From: Prochlorococcus sp. AG-402-A21
Lineage (GTDB): Bacteria > Cyanobacteriota > Cyanobacteriia > PCC-6307 > Cyanobiaceae
NCBI GenBank assembly: GCA_003279655.1
Contig: QCHI01000003.1
Location: 1-34,640, forward strand
Length of the DNA stretch: 34,640 bases
Reading direction: 5' to 3'
Below, piece after piece: positions 7,306-15,590 of the stretch. The number at the start of each line of letters is the position of its first letter. The first letter of the stretch is position 1. The position numbers and the translations under genes were made by a program. The notes below the pieces were generated by a model, which ran no database searches, was not told the DNA's origin, and saw only the letters and a list, made by a program, of their open reading frames with translations.

Positions 7306-8622
7306 CTAAAGGCAACCCATCTTTGCGGCAATTCTCTTAACTTGTGACAAGTTTTCTATATCTAAAAGAGCATCTTCAAGTTGACCTTGATTAATCTTGT
7401 GAGTAATAACTACTATCTCTGCTTGTTTATCAGTTGCATCAAATTGCACAATTGATTCAATAGATATTTTTTTCTTTCCAAAAATAGTTCCGATTTCTCC
7501 AATCACGCCTGGACTATCTTCTGCGATAAGCCGTATGTAATTCTTTTTAGTTATTTCTTTCTTTTCTGCTATGTGACAACTCCTCCAACCTTTTGCTGAT
7601 AGGAGAGGATCTAAATTAAAGATTTTGTCTTCACTCATAGACTGAATACCTGCAATGTTAAGTATGTCTGCAACAACAGCTGATGCAGTTGGACCGGATC
7701 CTGCACCTGGTCCGAAAAACATTACTTGGCCAATGGGATTCCCTTCTACAAGGATTGCATTGTTTACTCCATTTACCCCCGCTAATGGATTATCTTCAGG
7801 TACTAATGTTGGCTCAACCCAAACCGATAGTGGTTGACTGTTTTCAATTTTTGACTGAGGTTTTCCCTTCTCAGATATGGCTAAAAGCTTAATTCCGTAA
7901 CCTAACTTTCTAGCGTAATTAACATCAATGGCTTCTAGTAGGTTTATTCCAATGGTTGGTATGTGAGCTCGATTAATTGCTCCACCAAAAGCAAGGCCAC
8001 TAAGAATTGCAATTTTGTCAGCGGCGTCTGATCCCTCTACATCCGCGGCAGGATCACTTTCTGCATACCCAAGGGCCTGGGCATCTTTTAAAACTTCGGC
8101 ATAATTAACTCCTTCTTTATCCATTCTGGAGAGGATGTAATTTGTTGTTCCATTTATTATTCCGCTGACTTTCGTTATCTGATTCCCCCCTAAAGATTGT
8201 TTTAAAGGCTCAATTATTGGAATCCCCCCTCCTACTGCTGCTTCAATAAGGACATAAACCCCAGCTGCTTTTGCTTCATTTGAAATCTCTTCTCCATGCC
8301 TTGCAATTACTGCTTTGTTAGCAGTAACAACAGATTTACCTGCTCTTATGGCTTGGATGATTAATGATTTTGCAGGCTCTATTCCGCCCATTACTTCAAC
8401 AACTATTTGAATATTTGGATTATTTACTATTTCAATTGGGTTTGTTGTAAGTATTGAATCTGGGATGGATATATTTCTTTTCTTTTGGAGATTCCTTACT
8501 GCTACTCCGATAAGTTCCAGTTCTCCAACTAATGGATGCCTGTCATTTGGGCTGCTAATGATATTTGCAACACCCTGCCCAACAGTTCCTAGGCCAAGTA
8601 ATCCGATACCAATTTTTTTCAT
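7306..8622 (-). CDS. hom: Homoserine dehydrogenase
   Basis: This enzyme reduces aspartate semialdehyde to homoserine with NAD(P)H, at the branch to threonine and methionine. The 438-residue protein begins with the Rossmann motif GLGTVGQG (10-17). The catalytic core has VVTANKA (98-104), EAAVGGGIPII (127-137), GIINGTTNYIL (154-164) and the family signature AADVEGSDAADKIAIL (192-207), whose Lys203 is the expected catalytic residue. GPGAGSGPTASAVVADI (304-320) closes the core. An ACT regulatory domain covers about 361-437, matching the monofunctional allosteric enzymes that threonine inhibits. It is monofunctional: no aspartokinase part is fused. It follows the sufE-like gene on the same strand with a 35-base gap. 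Confidence 0.96.
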   Translation of the reverse strand: MKKIGIGLLGLGTVGQGVANIISSPNDRHPLVGELELIGVAVRNLQKKRNISIPDSILTTNPIEIVNNPNIQIVVEVMGGIEPAKSLIIQAIRAGKSVVTANKAVIARHGEEISNEAKAAGVYVLIEAAVGGGIPIIEPLKQSLGGNQITKVSGIINGTTNYILSRMDKEGVNYAEVLKDAQALGYAESDPAADVEGSDAADKIAILSGLAFGGAINRAHIPTIGINLLEAIDVNYARKLGYGIKLLAISEKGKPQSKIENSQPLSVWVEPTLVPEDNPLAGVNGVNNAILVEGNPIGQVMFFGPGAGSGPTASAVVADILNIAGIQSMSEDKIFNLDPLLSAKGWRSCHIAEKKEITKKNYIRLIAEDSPGVIGEIGTIFGKKKISIESIVQFDATDKQAEIVVITHKINQGQLEDALLDIENLSQVKRIAAKMGCL

Positions 8623-8657
8623 GTTTTTATAAGGTGATAATTTTGTTTAAAGCTTAT

Positions 8658-9122
8658 TTATTCATTCTCAGAGCTTGCTAGTGAGAGATTTTTTGCTTGA
8701 GCTTTCATTTTTAGGAAGATGTTGAGAAAACCATTTGCTCTCGATGGCGTTAAGCTTTTGCTTAGTCCTGTCATCTCAATAAATTTTTCATTTATAGAGA
8801 GTACTTCAAAAGGTGTTAGATCATTTAAACCTTTTATAAGAAAAGCTAGCAATCCTTTTGTTATGAGTGCGTCTGAATATCCTTTCCATTGAATTTTTCC
8901 ATCCAAAAGAATTCCAAGAACATATACTTCTGAAATGCAACCTTTAACTTTAGTAGTCTCTAGGTGAAGATCTTCAGTTAGCAAGGGCAAACTTTTAGCT
9001 AACCATAAAATATATTCATAACGCCTTTTGGGATCTGAAGTTGATCGTAGACGATCTATAAGACTATCTAATGAATCACTCCCATAAGTATTGAAGAAAG
9101 GTTTTTCTTTAATTTCAGTCAC
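8658..9122 (-). CDS. sufE: SufE-family sulfur acceptor protein
   Basis: A 154-residue protein of the SufE family. SufE takes the persulfide sulfur from the cysteine desulfurase SufS and passes it to the SufBCD scaffold for Fe-S cluster assembly. The diagnostic motif is VKGCISEVYV (59-68), with Cys62 the expected sulfur-accepting cysteine. Upstream, the R-Y-E-Y-I-L-W-L-A-K pattern (34-43) and a Pro before the acidic loop are typical. The C-terminal half has the LTPFEVLSINE region and the LTPSRANGFLNIF segment (123-135) usual at the end of the fold. The start is GTG at 9122. It sits between the 5-formyl-THF cyclo-ligase gene and hom on the same strand, so an operon is likely. Confidence 0.88.
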   Translation of the reverse strand: MTEIKEKPFFNTYGSDSLDSLIDRLRSTSDPKRRYEYILWLAKSLPLLTEDLHLETTKVKGCISEVYVLGILLDGKIQWKGYSDALITKGLLAFLIKGLNDLTPFEVLSINEKFIEMTGLSKSLTPSRANGFLNIFLKMKAQAKNLSLASSENE

Positions 9123-9164
9123 CTCTTCGGTTCAAGCAATTGATACATATTAAAGTCTAACTAA

Positions 9165-9761
9165 TTATTTAGTTGCTTCGATTTGATGCAGACCTTTTTC
9201 GCTAATCCATCCATTAAAAGGAACGTCCCATCGGTCTCTAGGCAATGGTTCTTTAGAAATGCAATTATTACTGATGACTACAAATGATGGTATTGAAAAC
9301 CACAAATCTATTTGTCGAAGACGATCAAAGTATCCTCCTCCATAACCTAATCTGTATCCTTCTTGATCAATAGCTATCGCAGGGACAAATAGGATGGAAA
9401 TATCATTAGGGTTAATAGCATTTTCTCTTTTTGGTGCAGGAATATTCTTTGCATCAATTTCTAATTTATTATTTGACCATTTATGATAGCTTATCCCTTT
9501 GGTTTTGGAACTAGAAGGTAGAGCAACTTTCTGATTATTAATTTCTTTAATAAATCTTATATCAATCTCACCTTTTAATGGCCAATAAATACCTATAAAT
9601 TTTCCTTCTGAATGATATTTATTTAAAAGTATATTTAACGTTGATTTGACATTTATCTTTATTTTCTCATGTATTAATGATGTATTTGAATTTCGTATAA
9701 GCTTGAATTCTTTTCTTTTAATTTCTTTTTTTGATTTGATATCGTAATACATATTTTTCAT
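9165..9761 (-). CDS. 5-formyltetrahydrofolate cyclo-ligase
   Basis: This enzyme (MTHFS, YgfA family) uses ATP to turn 5-formyl-tetrahydrofolate into 5,10-methenyl-tetrahydrofolate, returning it to the active one-carbon pool. The 198-residue protein carries the signature GYGGGYFDR (139-147), the Mg-ATP/substrate loop of the family. It also has IGIYWPLKGEIDI (56-68) and the ILFVPAIAIDQEGYRLG stretch (123-139) before it. The N-terminus is basic and rich in Lys. A second in-frame ATG three codons later (MYYDIKS) is an equally possible start. The gene is 29 bases downstream of ruvC on the same strand. FolD, encoded further along this window, handles the same intermediate. Confidence 0.92.
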   Translation of the reverse strand: MKNMYYDIKSKKEIKRKEFKLIRNSNTSLIHEKIKINVKSTLNILLNKYHSEGKFIGIYWPLKGEIDIRFIKEINNQKVALPSSSKTKGISYHKWSNNKLEIDAKNIPAPKRENAINPNDISILFVPAIAIDQEGYRLGYGGGYFDRLRQIDLWFSIPSFVVISNNCISKEPLPRDRWDVPFNGWISEKGLHQIEATK

Positions 9762-9790
9762 AAAATAATATATTTTAATTATAGATTATC

Positions 9791-10255
9791 TTATTTAAGA
9801 TAGATACCAGTTAGTGCTATTGCTAGCGCATCTGCTGCATCGTCTGGCTTTGGCGGCGAAGTGATTCTGAGTTCATTCATAACAGATTTTAAAACCTCAT
9901 CTTTATCTGAATGACCATAACCAGTAACTGCAAGTTTGATTTGCATTGGTGGGAATTCTTGAATTGGGAGATTGTGCTTTCCTAAAGTCATCATTATCAC
10001 TCCGCGTGCTTGAACAACACTAATTGTCGTGCTAGAGCGGTAGAAGAAAAACTTTTCTACCGCTGCAAAATTTGGATTCCATTTATTTATTATTGAGCTT
10101 AAATCACTTGAAATTTCTACAAGTCTTTTTTCTTCTTTGAGGTTTGATTTCGTTTCTATAATTCCGCAATCAAGCATTATTTTTTTTCCTTCTATTTCAT
10201 CAATAATTCCATAACCTACTCTCGCCAGCCCTGGATCTATTCCTATTATCCGCAC
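9791..10255 (-). CDS. ruvC: Holliday junction resolvase RuvC
   Basis: RuvC cuts Holliday junctions symmetrically after RuvAB branch migration. The 154-residue protein has the RNase H-like fold with the acidic catalytic set in the expected places: Asp7 in [12 protein letters not shown] (5-16), Glu67 in [11 protein letters not shown] (64-74), and Asp139 and Asp142 in [12 protein letters not shown] (137-148). Length matches typical RuvC. The start is GTG at 10255, immediately after the TAA stop of chlI (10256-10258), with no intervening base, which implies translational coupling. Placing a recombination nuclease directly behind a chlorophyll gene reflects compact packing rather than a shared function, as far as I can judge. 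Confidence 0.96.
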   Translation of the reverse strand: MRIIGIDPGLARVGYGIIDEIEGKKIMLDCGIIETKSNLKEEKRLVEISSDLSSIINKWNPNFAAVEKFFFYRSSTTISVVQARGVIMMTLGKHNLPIQEFPPMQIKLAVTGYGHSDKDEVLKSVMNELRITSPPKPDDAADALAIALTGIYLK

Positions 10256-11344
10256 TTAATTAGTTGCAGCTAGTTCAAATGCAGATACGTCATTACTCTC
10301 ATTCTTTTCAAATACTTTGCAAAAAGCTTTTATGACTCTATCGCCAGAATCAACTGTCTCAAGAGGATCTTTCCGAAGCCTATGCCTTAAAGCTGTCGAG
10401 ACGACACGAGCAATATCTTCTTCAGTTACCTCTTTTCTCCCTTCAAAGGCTGCAAGGGCCCTGGCGGCTCTATTCGTGACAATATCGCCTCTAAGTCCAT
10501 CAACATCAAGTTCGCCACAAACTGCAGAAATCCTTAGTCTGAGATCTTCATCGATAGAAACCTCGTCAAGTAAATTTTGAGCATCAATTACTTTTTGTTG
10601 AAGCGTGTCTTGTTTACCCTGAACCGAATCGCTAAAGGCTTCAGGATTATTGTCAAAGGCTGTGCGTTGATCAACAACTTGCACGCGAAGTTTTGCTTCC
10701 CTTACTGTTCTTACTTCGACACTCATCCCAAAACGATCAAGTAACTGTGGCCTTAATTCTCCTTCCTCAGGGTTACCTGAACCAATGAGTACAAACCTTG
10801 CAGGATGTCGAACAGAAATCCCTTCACGTTCCACTGTATTCCAGCCTGAGGCCGCAGAGTCTAGAAGTACGTCTACAAGGTGATCATCTAGCAAGTTGAC
10901 TTCATCAACATAAAGCAGACCTCTGTTTGCTTTCGCTAGAAGTCCTGGTTCAAAAGCTCTAACCCCTTCACTAAGAGCCTTTTCAATATCAATAGTTCCA
11001 CAAAGTCTATCCTCAGTAGCACCTAAGGGTAAATCAATCATCGGTACTTGTTTCTGACCTTTTTGAATTTCACCGCCACTGTCTATCCTTTCTCTTACAT
11101 CATTGCTTTGAAGGTCTGGATCATCAAGAGAGCTGTTATAGGGATCTCCTTCAACGACTTCAATAGCAGGTAAAAGATCTGCAAGTGCCCTTATTGTCGT
11201 GGACTTCCCAGTGCCTCTATCACCCATTATCATTACACCGCCAATTCTAGGGTCAATAACATTTAAAAGAAGCGCTAGCTTCATTTCCTCCTGTCCAATC
11301 ACTGAAGTGAATGGAAAAACTCTGCGTTTTCTAGTTGAACTCAC
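10256..11344 (-). CDS. chlI: Magnesium chelatase ATPase subunit I
   Basis: ChlI is the AAA+ subunit that, with ChlD, drives ChlH to insert Mg2+ into protoporphyrin IX, the first committed step of chlorophyll synthesis. The 362-residue protein starts with PFTSVIGQEEMKLALLLN (11-28). Walker A is GDRGTGKST (41-49) and Walker B is GLLYVDEVNLLDDH (142-155). The sensor/arginine-finger region includes GSGNPEEGELRPQLLDRFG (about 188-206), and the C-terminal AAA+ lid contains the RAARALAAFEGR helix. Length fits cyanobacterial ChlI. The start is GTG at 11344. A 111-base gap separates it from the upstream beta-lactamase-like gene, so it probably has its own promoter. It heads the closely spaced set chlI, ruvC, 5-formyl-THF cyclo-ligase, sufE and hom. 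Confidence 0.97.
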   Translation of the reverse strand: MSSTRKRRVFPFTSVIGQEEMKLALLLNVIDPRIGGVMIMGDRGTGKSTTIRALADLLPAIEVVEGDPYNSSLDDPDLQSNDVRERIDSGGEIQKGQKQVPMIDLPLGATEDRLCGTIDIEKALSEGVRAFEPGLLAKANRGLLYVDEVNLLDDHLVDVLLDSAASGWNTVEREGISVRHPARFVLIGSGNPEEGELRPQLLDRFGMSVEVRTVREAKLRVQVVDQRTAFDNNPEAFSDSVQGKQDTLQQKVIDAQNLLDEVSIDEDLRLRISAVCGELDVDGLRGDIVTNRAARALAAFEGRKEVTEEDIARVVSTALRHRLRKDPLETVDSGDRVIKAFCKVFEKNESNDVSAFELAATN

Positions 11345-11455
11345 TTTCTTAGTACTATTAACAAGATTGTTTCATAAGCAGGCCACTTTAGATTGAGAAA
11401 GTTCAAAAAAAAAATGATAATGAACAGCAAAAGTTTATTTAATACAGAAAAAAAT

Positions 11456-12529
11456 CTAATTTGATTTACTTGATTTTTGATCTAGAACTAAAAAAGGGAC
11501 TAATTCTGCCGATAAATTTCTTATCAACTCAGGCGATCTTGGATCATTAAATGGACCTTTGACTATAAAACTTGCGAATGCCTTTGAGTTGTTAGGAGTT
11601 TGAATTAGAGCAGTATCTGAATATGATATTCCAATATCACCAGTTTTGTTGTGAACTAAATAACCTTTTAATGAAAGATGATAGTCAGTGTCTTTAGATT
11701 CTTTTCCAAGACCTCTTAAAATACCAGAGGGTATTAATGTGTTTGTTTTTGACTTTCGCATTATTTCTCTGAAAATATCTCTAGAACTAATATTCAGTAG
11801 AAAACCATTATCTACAAGAGCCATTGCAAAAGATAGATCCTTGGTTGATGTAAGGTTTGTTCCGTCCAGGTCAGGTAGATAATTATTTATTTGTGTGTTT
11901 TTCAATCCAATTTCTTTGAACTTTTGATTGACTATTTTGATTCCTCCCAAACGTTTTATTAGTAAATTAGTTGCTGTATTATCACTAACTCTAATCATTT
12001 CAGAAGCCACTTCATAAACAGGAAAAACCTCTCCAATTTTTTGGTATGCCATCCAACCTGAACCGCCACCAATTGTATCTTCTGTAAGTATCAATTTTTC
12101 ATTCCAAAATATTTCTTCTTTCTCTAGCATTGTAAGTAAAACAATTAGAATTGGGACCTTGATACTACTTGCCGCAGAGAGTTTGACGTCAGAGTTTATT
12201 TCTGCATAGACCTGATTGTCTAATGACAGAAAGAAGGCGCTAACATATAGATCTGGATTTTTTATTATAAGTTTTTCCCATTTATTAATTAACTTTTCTA
12301 GTTTTTCAAGCCTTTCTGATTTACCATTATAAAATAATGAAAAATCGAATTTTCTATTTTTCAGTTCTTTCTCAACTAACCTCTTTGATTTTCCTCCTAT
12401 ATTGATTTTCTCATTTATTTTATAGTTTTGATTAATAGGACCAAGAACTCTTAGTAAACTTCCAAGTAATACTGATAAGCCTATGCTTGTTAAAAATATA
12501 TTCGTTATTACTTTGATGTGACTTTTCAC
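11456..12529 (-). CDS. Membrane-anchored serine hydrolase of the class A beta-lactamase fold
   Basis: A 357-residue protein with an N-terminal hydrophobic segment (about 7-29) that acts as signal or anchor, so the enzyme should face the periplasm. The active-site motifs of serine beta-lactamases and low-molecular-weight penicillin-binding proteins are present: SxxK as SSIK (nucleophile Ser121, Lys124), SDN at 182-184 and KTG at 295-297. The omega-loop region (NNYLPDLDGTNLTSTKDL, about 215-232) is short and lacks the ExxLN motif with the general-base Glu of true class A beta-lactamases. A cell-wall role, such as D,D-peptidase or esterase, is therefore at least as likely as antibiotic hydrolysis. 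GTG start at 12529. It lies between the TrmJ-like gene (44-base gap) and chlI. Confidence 0.83.
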   Translation of the reverse strand: MKSHIKVITNIFLTSIGLSVLLGSLLRVLGPINQNYKINEKINIGGKSKRLVEKELKNRKFDFSLFYNGKSERLEKLEKLINKWEKLIIKNPDLYVSAFFLSLDNQVYAEINSDVKLSAASSIKVPILIVLLTMLEKEEIFWNEKLILTEDTIGGGSGWMAYQKIGEVFPVYEVASEMIRVSDNTATNLLIKRLGGIKIVNQKFKEIGLKNTQINNYLPDLDGTNLTSTKDLSFAMALVDNGFLLNISSRDIFREIMRKSKTNTLIPSGILRGLGKESKDTDYHLSLKGYLVHNKTGDIGISYSDTALIQTPNNSKAFASFIVKGPFNDPRSPELIRNLSAELVPFLVLDQKSSKSN

Positions 12530-12573
12530 TTTAAAATTAATAAATATAAATCATTGCTGTCTATTGTAGCTTG

Positions 12574-13320
12574 TTATTTTAATTCATCACCTTTGTTTTT
12601 TATTTTCCATCTTGTTTGGCTAATTATTCCCCTAATTAGTGCAACTTCGTCATCTTTTATCTCACCTCTTATAAGCAATTGTTTGATCTTCGCCATTCTA
12701 GCCTTATAGGTATGTTTCATCAAGAATCCAATATCAATTAAAAGATTACCTGCATCGTTAATACAATCTTCTAATTTATTCAAATTCGCAGGATGGCCTA
12801 TTTCTTTATTAGGTTTTAATAAGCCAGGCTCATTAAATTGATTGAATTGATGAAGAACAATTGCTACTGCATGCGAAATATTTAGTGATGGATAATGCTC
12901 ACTTGTATTGAGACTAATCACTTTATTTGCTTTTAGAAGCTCTTCGTTCGATAATCCTCGATCTTCCCTTCCGAAAACTAGAGCGATTGTCTCTTTTCTT
13001 TTGGATTTGAAAGCCCAATAAAAAGCGTCTTTATTTGAATTAAGAGGAATGTCTCCATGTTCTTTCCTTCCGCAACTAGCAATGATTCTTGAGCAGTCTG
13101 AAAGTGCTGAATTTAGATCGCTATAAACTTTCGCTTTTTCTAATATCTTTAATCCTCTGACAGCCATTTTTTTCGCTTCTTGATCTAAATAATCGCATTT
13201 AGGAGACACAAGTCTTAATTCATGAACACTAAAGTTTTCACATAGTCTCGCAACGCTTCCAATATTGATTGGACCTGCTGGTTCAACAAGTACTACTTTT
13301 AGGGTTTTTTTATTAACCAT
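12574..13320 (-). CDS. SPOUT-class RNA 2'-O-methyltransferase, TrmJ/TrmH type
   Basis: This 248-residue protein belongs to the SPOUT superfamily, which forms a trefoil knot binding S-adenosylmethionine and methylates ribose 2'-OH groups in tRNA or rRNA. It starts with VLVEPAGPINIGSVARLCENF (10-30), which holds motif 1 (Asn19 and Arg25). Motif 2 is LVFGREDRGLSNEEL (114-128) and motif 3 is SLNISHAVAIVLHQF (145-159). The VEP...NIGSVAR start and the GREDRGLSNEEL form are typical of TrmJ (methylation of tRNA position 32), but the exact target is inferred. ATG start, two bases after the stop of the upstream cytochrome gene, so the two are co-transcribed. Confidence 0.88.
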   Translation of the reverse strand: MVNKKTLKVVLVEPAGPINIGSVARLCENFSVHELRLVSPKCDYLDQEAKKMAVRGLKILEKAKVYSDLNSALSDCSRIIASCGRKEHGDIPLNSNKDAFYWAFKSKRKETIALVFGREDRGLSNEELLKANKVISLNTSEHYPSLNISHAVAIVLHQFNQFNEPGLLKPNKEIGHPANLNKLEDCINDAGNLLIDIGFLMKHTYKARMAKIKQLLIRGEIKDDEVALIRGIISQTRWKIKNKGDELK

Positions 13321-13322
13321 TA

Positions 13323-13712
13323 TTAATTTAGTGTATGTAAATACGCCAATAAATCAGCCATTGATTGCGGTTCAATTTCAAAACTTGGCATCGGAGGCGT
13401 CAATCCCCGAATAACTTGATTAATAATCTTTTTATCACTCATCTCTTGGGTCGCTTCGTGGAGGTCGGGTCCTACAAACCCTTGAGCAGAAATCCCATGG
13501 CAACCTACACAATTGATTTTAAATAATTTGCTTCCTGATATCGCTTCCCCTTGAATAGATAAAGTTTCAGTTATGAAAGGATCTTCTTTAAAGCTTCCCA
13601 TTGTCCAAAAAAGGATAAGGATCGCAACAGTGGCAGTAGCTAATAGAAATATTCGCAAAGAGCTAATCTTTTTATCCTGATTGATTAATGCTTTTGATGA
13701 CGGAGTATTCAC
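13323..13712 (-). CDS. cytM: Membrane-anchored c-type cytochrome, CytM type
   Basis: A 129-residue monohaem cytochrome c. Residues 1-19 are polar, 20-38 form a membrane helix (uncleaved anchor), and the haem domain follows. The haem-binding motif is CVGCH (68-72: Cys68, Cys71, His72), and the likely sixth ligand is Met108 in LTPPMPSFE. The small size, N-terminal anchor and GPDLHEATQEMSDKKIINQVIRG segment fit cyanobacterial cytochrome cM, a protein linked to respiration and redox control rather than to the main plastocyanin/c6 route. Start is GTG at 13712. It is divergent from petG with 56 bases between the starts, and is followed two bases on by the RNA methyltransferase. Confidence 0.87.
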   Translation of the reverse strand: MNTPSSKALINQDKKISSLRIFLLATATVAILILFWTMGSFKEDPFITETLSIQGEAISGSKLFKINCVGCHGISAQGFVGPDLHEATQEMSDKKIINQVIRGLTPPMPSFEIEPQSMADLLAYLHTLN

Positions 13713-13722
13713 TAAAACCTCT

Positions 13723-13752
13723 TTGACATGAAAGAATTGTTAAAAGTAATCA
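13723..13752 (+). promoter_or_regulatory. Candidate petG promoter (TTGACA ... TAATCA)
   Basis: In the 56 bases between cytM and petG the plus strand has a consensus TTGACA at 13723-13728 and TAATCA at 13747-13752, with an 18-base spacer. Transcription would begin about 10 bases before the petG ATG. On the minus strand TAGAAT (13764-13759) could be the -10 box of cytM. Both are read from sequence only. Confidence 0.35.
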
Positions 13753-13768
13753 AGAGAAATTCTAGCCA

Positions 13769-13888
13769 ATGATTGAGCCTCTCCTATGTGGGATTGTTCT
13801 TGGACTTGTTCCCATAACATTATTAGGTCTTTTTGTTAGTGCATGGAATCAGTATCGTCGAAGCAGTTCAATGCCTGATTGGGAATAA
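13769..13888 (+). CDS. petG: Cytochrome b6-f complex subunit PetG
   Basis: PetG is a one-helix subunit needed for assembly and stability of the cytochrome b6-f complex in the thylakoid membrane. The frame encodes 39 residues and begins [20 protein letters not shown], which closely follows the standard PetG start, with Glu3, Pro4 and Cys7 and a single hydrophobic helix at about 4-27. A short basic tail ([13 protein letters not shown]) follows. The usual length is 37-38 residues, so two extra C-terminal residues are within normal variation. It is easily missed because it is short and its last 53 bases overlap the 3' end of rsmD on the opposite strand. It is divergent from cytM, another electron-transport gene. 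Confidence 0.93.
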
Positions 13889-14471
13889 GGAAAAGAAGAG
13901 AGGTGTTCCCATAAGACTTCTCTTTCAATAATTTCCATCCATTTTGTATTCTTGGCATTGATTTTGTCGAGCATTCGCATATCAAAGTAGTTGATTCTTT
14001 AATCCATTGTTTAGAAATTAAAAGTTCTTGAGCAAGCTCATATAAACCAGATTCGTATGGAGGGTCTAGAAAAATAAAATCAAATTTTGGATCAGGACTT
14101 TGAGAATTTTTAATAAACTCAATTTTTTTATTTTTTGGCCCCCTTTTGAGAAACGAAATCAATTCAATGCATTTGACTTCAACATGTATTGAATGATCCA
14201 TTGTGTTTGATACTTCGATAAGGTTCCTTTTGCATGTTTTTGCTGTTTCTCTGTGATTTTCAATTGCAATTATTTTTTTTACACCTTTTTGAAGTGCTTC
14301 ACATGCCATAACCCCACTTCCGCTACAAAGATCTAGCCAACTCGCTTCTTCGAGTTCGTTCCCAAGAATATTGATAATTGCTTCCCTTACTTTCGAGGAC
14401 GTAGGCCTTGTCATTTGGCTTAAAGGACTCTCTATCCTTTTCCCAGAAATAAGTTTCAGTTTTCCTTTCAA
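13836..14471 (-). CDS. rsmD: 16S rRNA (guanine-N2)-methyltransferase RsmD
   Basis: RsmD methylates N2 of guanine 966 in 16S rRNA during 30S assembly, using S-adenosylmethionine. The 211-residue Rossmann-fold enzyme has an N-terminal [11 protein letters not shown] segment and the [15 protein letters not shown] helix (22-36) typical of the family. Motif I for SAM is [16 protein letters not shown] (45-60), motif [14 protein letters not shown] (67-78), and the catalytic motif IV is FIFLDPPYE (132-140). The start is TTG at 14471, one base after the hisH stop codon, so translation is probably coupled. Its last 53 bases overlap petG on the plus strand, so its final residues (about [14 protein letters not shown]) are constrained by, or a by-product of, the petG sequence. 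Confidence 0.9.
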
Positions 14472-14472
14472 G

Positions 14473-15102
14473 TTAAAAGTTAGTTTTTTTTAACCAATTA
14501 ATCCAATTCAAAATAAGTTTCTGTCCTGCAATTCCAGATTTTTCGGGATGAAACTGAAAGGCACCTGTATTTTTATGCCAGACTATCGACGATACGTCAG
14601 TTTGACCATATTTTGTTGTAGCTACGATGTTTTTTTGTTCTAAAGGACATGCTGAATATGAATGGACGAAATACACCCAATTAGAATCAGGATATTTTTC
14701 TAAAATAGGACAATAGTTTGTTTTGTATATTGGCGCCCAACCAATATGAGGTATTCGTTCATTCTTTTCTTGAGGTAATCTACGTATATGACCTTTTATA
14801 ACTCCTAAACCTTTTGAAGTTCCCTCATCACTAGTCTCAAATAATAACTGTAATCCCAAACATATTCCAATAAGTGGTTTACCATTATCTACCCATTCAA
14901 TAATCGAAGGTATTAAATCAGTTTTACCTAAGTTAATCATTGCAGGATCAAAAGAACCTACTCCAGGGAGAATTAGAGCATCACAAGATTTGAGCGCTTT
15001 AATATCATTAATAATTTCCAAGGGTTGGTTAACCCTTTTAAATGCTTGTTGAACGGAAAAAAGATTACCCATTCCATAATCTATTAATCCAATTTTTGTC
15101 AA
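14473..15102 (-). CDS. hisH: Imidazole glycerol phosphate synthase, glutaminase subunit HisH
   Basis: HisH releases ammonia from glutamine and channels it to HisF, which makes imidazole glycerol phosphate and AICAR in histidine synthesis. The 209-residue protein is a class I glutamine amidotransferase. It starts with IGLIDYGMGNLFSV (4-17). The oxyanion strand is LILPGVGSFDPAM (43-55) and the nucleophile elbow GICLGLQLLF contains Cys81. The C-terminal triad segment is FQFHPEKSG, supplying His and Glu. Length matches bacterial HisH. hisF is not in this window. The gene follows trxA on the same strand (56-base gap) and rsmD starts one base after its stop. Confidence 0.96.
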   Translation of the reverse strand: MTKIGLIDYGMGNLFSVQQAFKRVNQPLEIINDIKALKSCDALILPGVGSFDPAMINLGKTDLIPSIIEWVDNGKPLIGICLGLQLLFETSDEGTSKGLGVIKGHIRRLPQEKNERIPHIGWAPIYKTNYCPILEKYPDSNWVYFVHSYSACPLEQKNIVATTKYGQTDVSSIVWHKNTGAFQFHPEKSGIAGQKLILNWINWLKKTNF

Positions 15103-15158
15103 TAGATTTACCTGTGAATCATTTGATAGAGCTCAGAAAAGTAAAGTCTAATTTGACA

Positions 15159-15482
15159 TCAAAGATGTTTGGAGATCGTTCCAGATAGGGTCGCTTTAGG
15201 AACTGCTCCCACAACAGTATCTACTTTTTGGCCTCCTTTAAAGATCATTAAAGTTGGAATGCTTCTAATCCCATATTGACTTGCAACATTGGGATTCTCA
15301 TCAGTATTTAATTTAAAAACTTTAATTTTGCCTTCGAAATCTTTAGAGATTTCTTCGACAATTGGAGCAACCATTCTGCATGGTCCGCACCATGGTGCCC
15401 AAAAATCGACCAAAACAGGCACATCGCTCTGGAGGACTTCTTGTTCGAAAGAGGAATCAGTTACTGCAGAAGCTGTGGACAT
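15159..15482 (-). CDS. trxA: Thioredoxin
   Basis: A 107-residue classical thioredoxin that reduces disulfides in target enzymes, receiving electrons from thioredoxin reductase. The redox site is WCGPC (31-35) in the standard context [15 protein letters not shown]. The conserved cis-proline is in [14 protein letters not shown], and the C-terminal GAVPKATL segment is normal for the m/x-type thioredoxins of cyanobacteria. No signal peptide, so it is cytoplasmic. It is downstream of the Yfr1 small RNA gene and guaB on the same strand. The guaB-Yfr1-trxA order is the well-known cyanobacterial arrangement. Yfr1 ends in its own terminator, so trxA probably has a separate promoter in 15483-15590. Confidence 0.97.
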   Translation of the reverse strand: MSTASAVTDSSFEQEVLQSDVPVLVDFWAPWCGPCRMVAPIVEEISKDFEGKIKVFKLNTDENPNVASQYGIRSIPTLMIFKGGQKVDTVVGAVPKATLSGTISKHL

Positions 15483-15590
15483 ACCTTAGAAGTCTTAAGA
15501 ACTTGATCATAACAATTGTATTTTGCTTATAAAAAGTTTTTCTGTGATTTTTAAACGAAGTTTGAATATTGATTTGATTTTTTTAATAAG

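Noticed and set aside
7655-7892. Two plus-strand frames inside hom
   Set aside because: They are antisense to a well-conserved catalytic and hinge region of homoserine dehydrogenase.
11405-11414. A10 run (T10 on the minus strand) between the beta-lactamase-like gene and chlI, considered as a terminator
   Set aside because: No stable hairpin precedes the T run on the minus strand.
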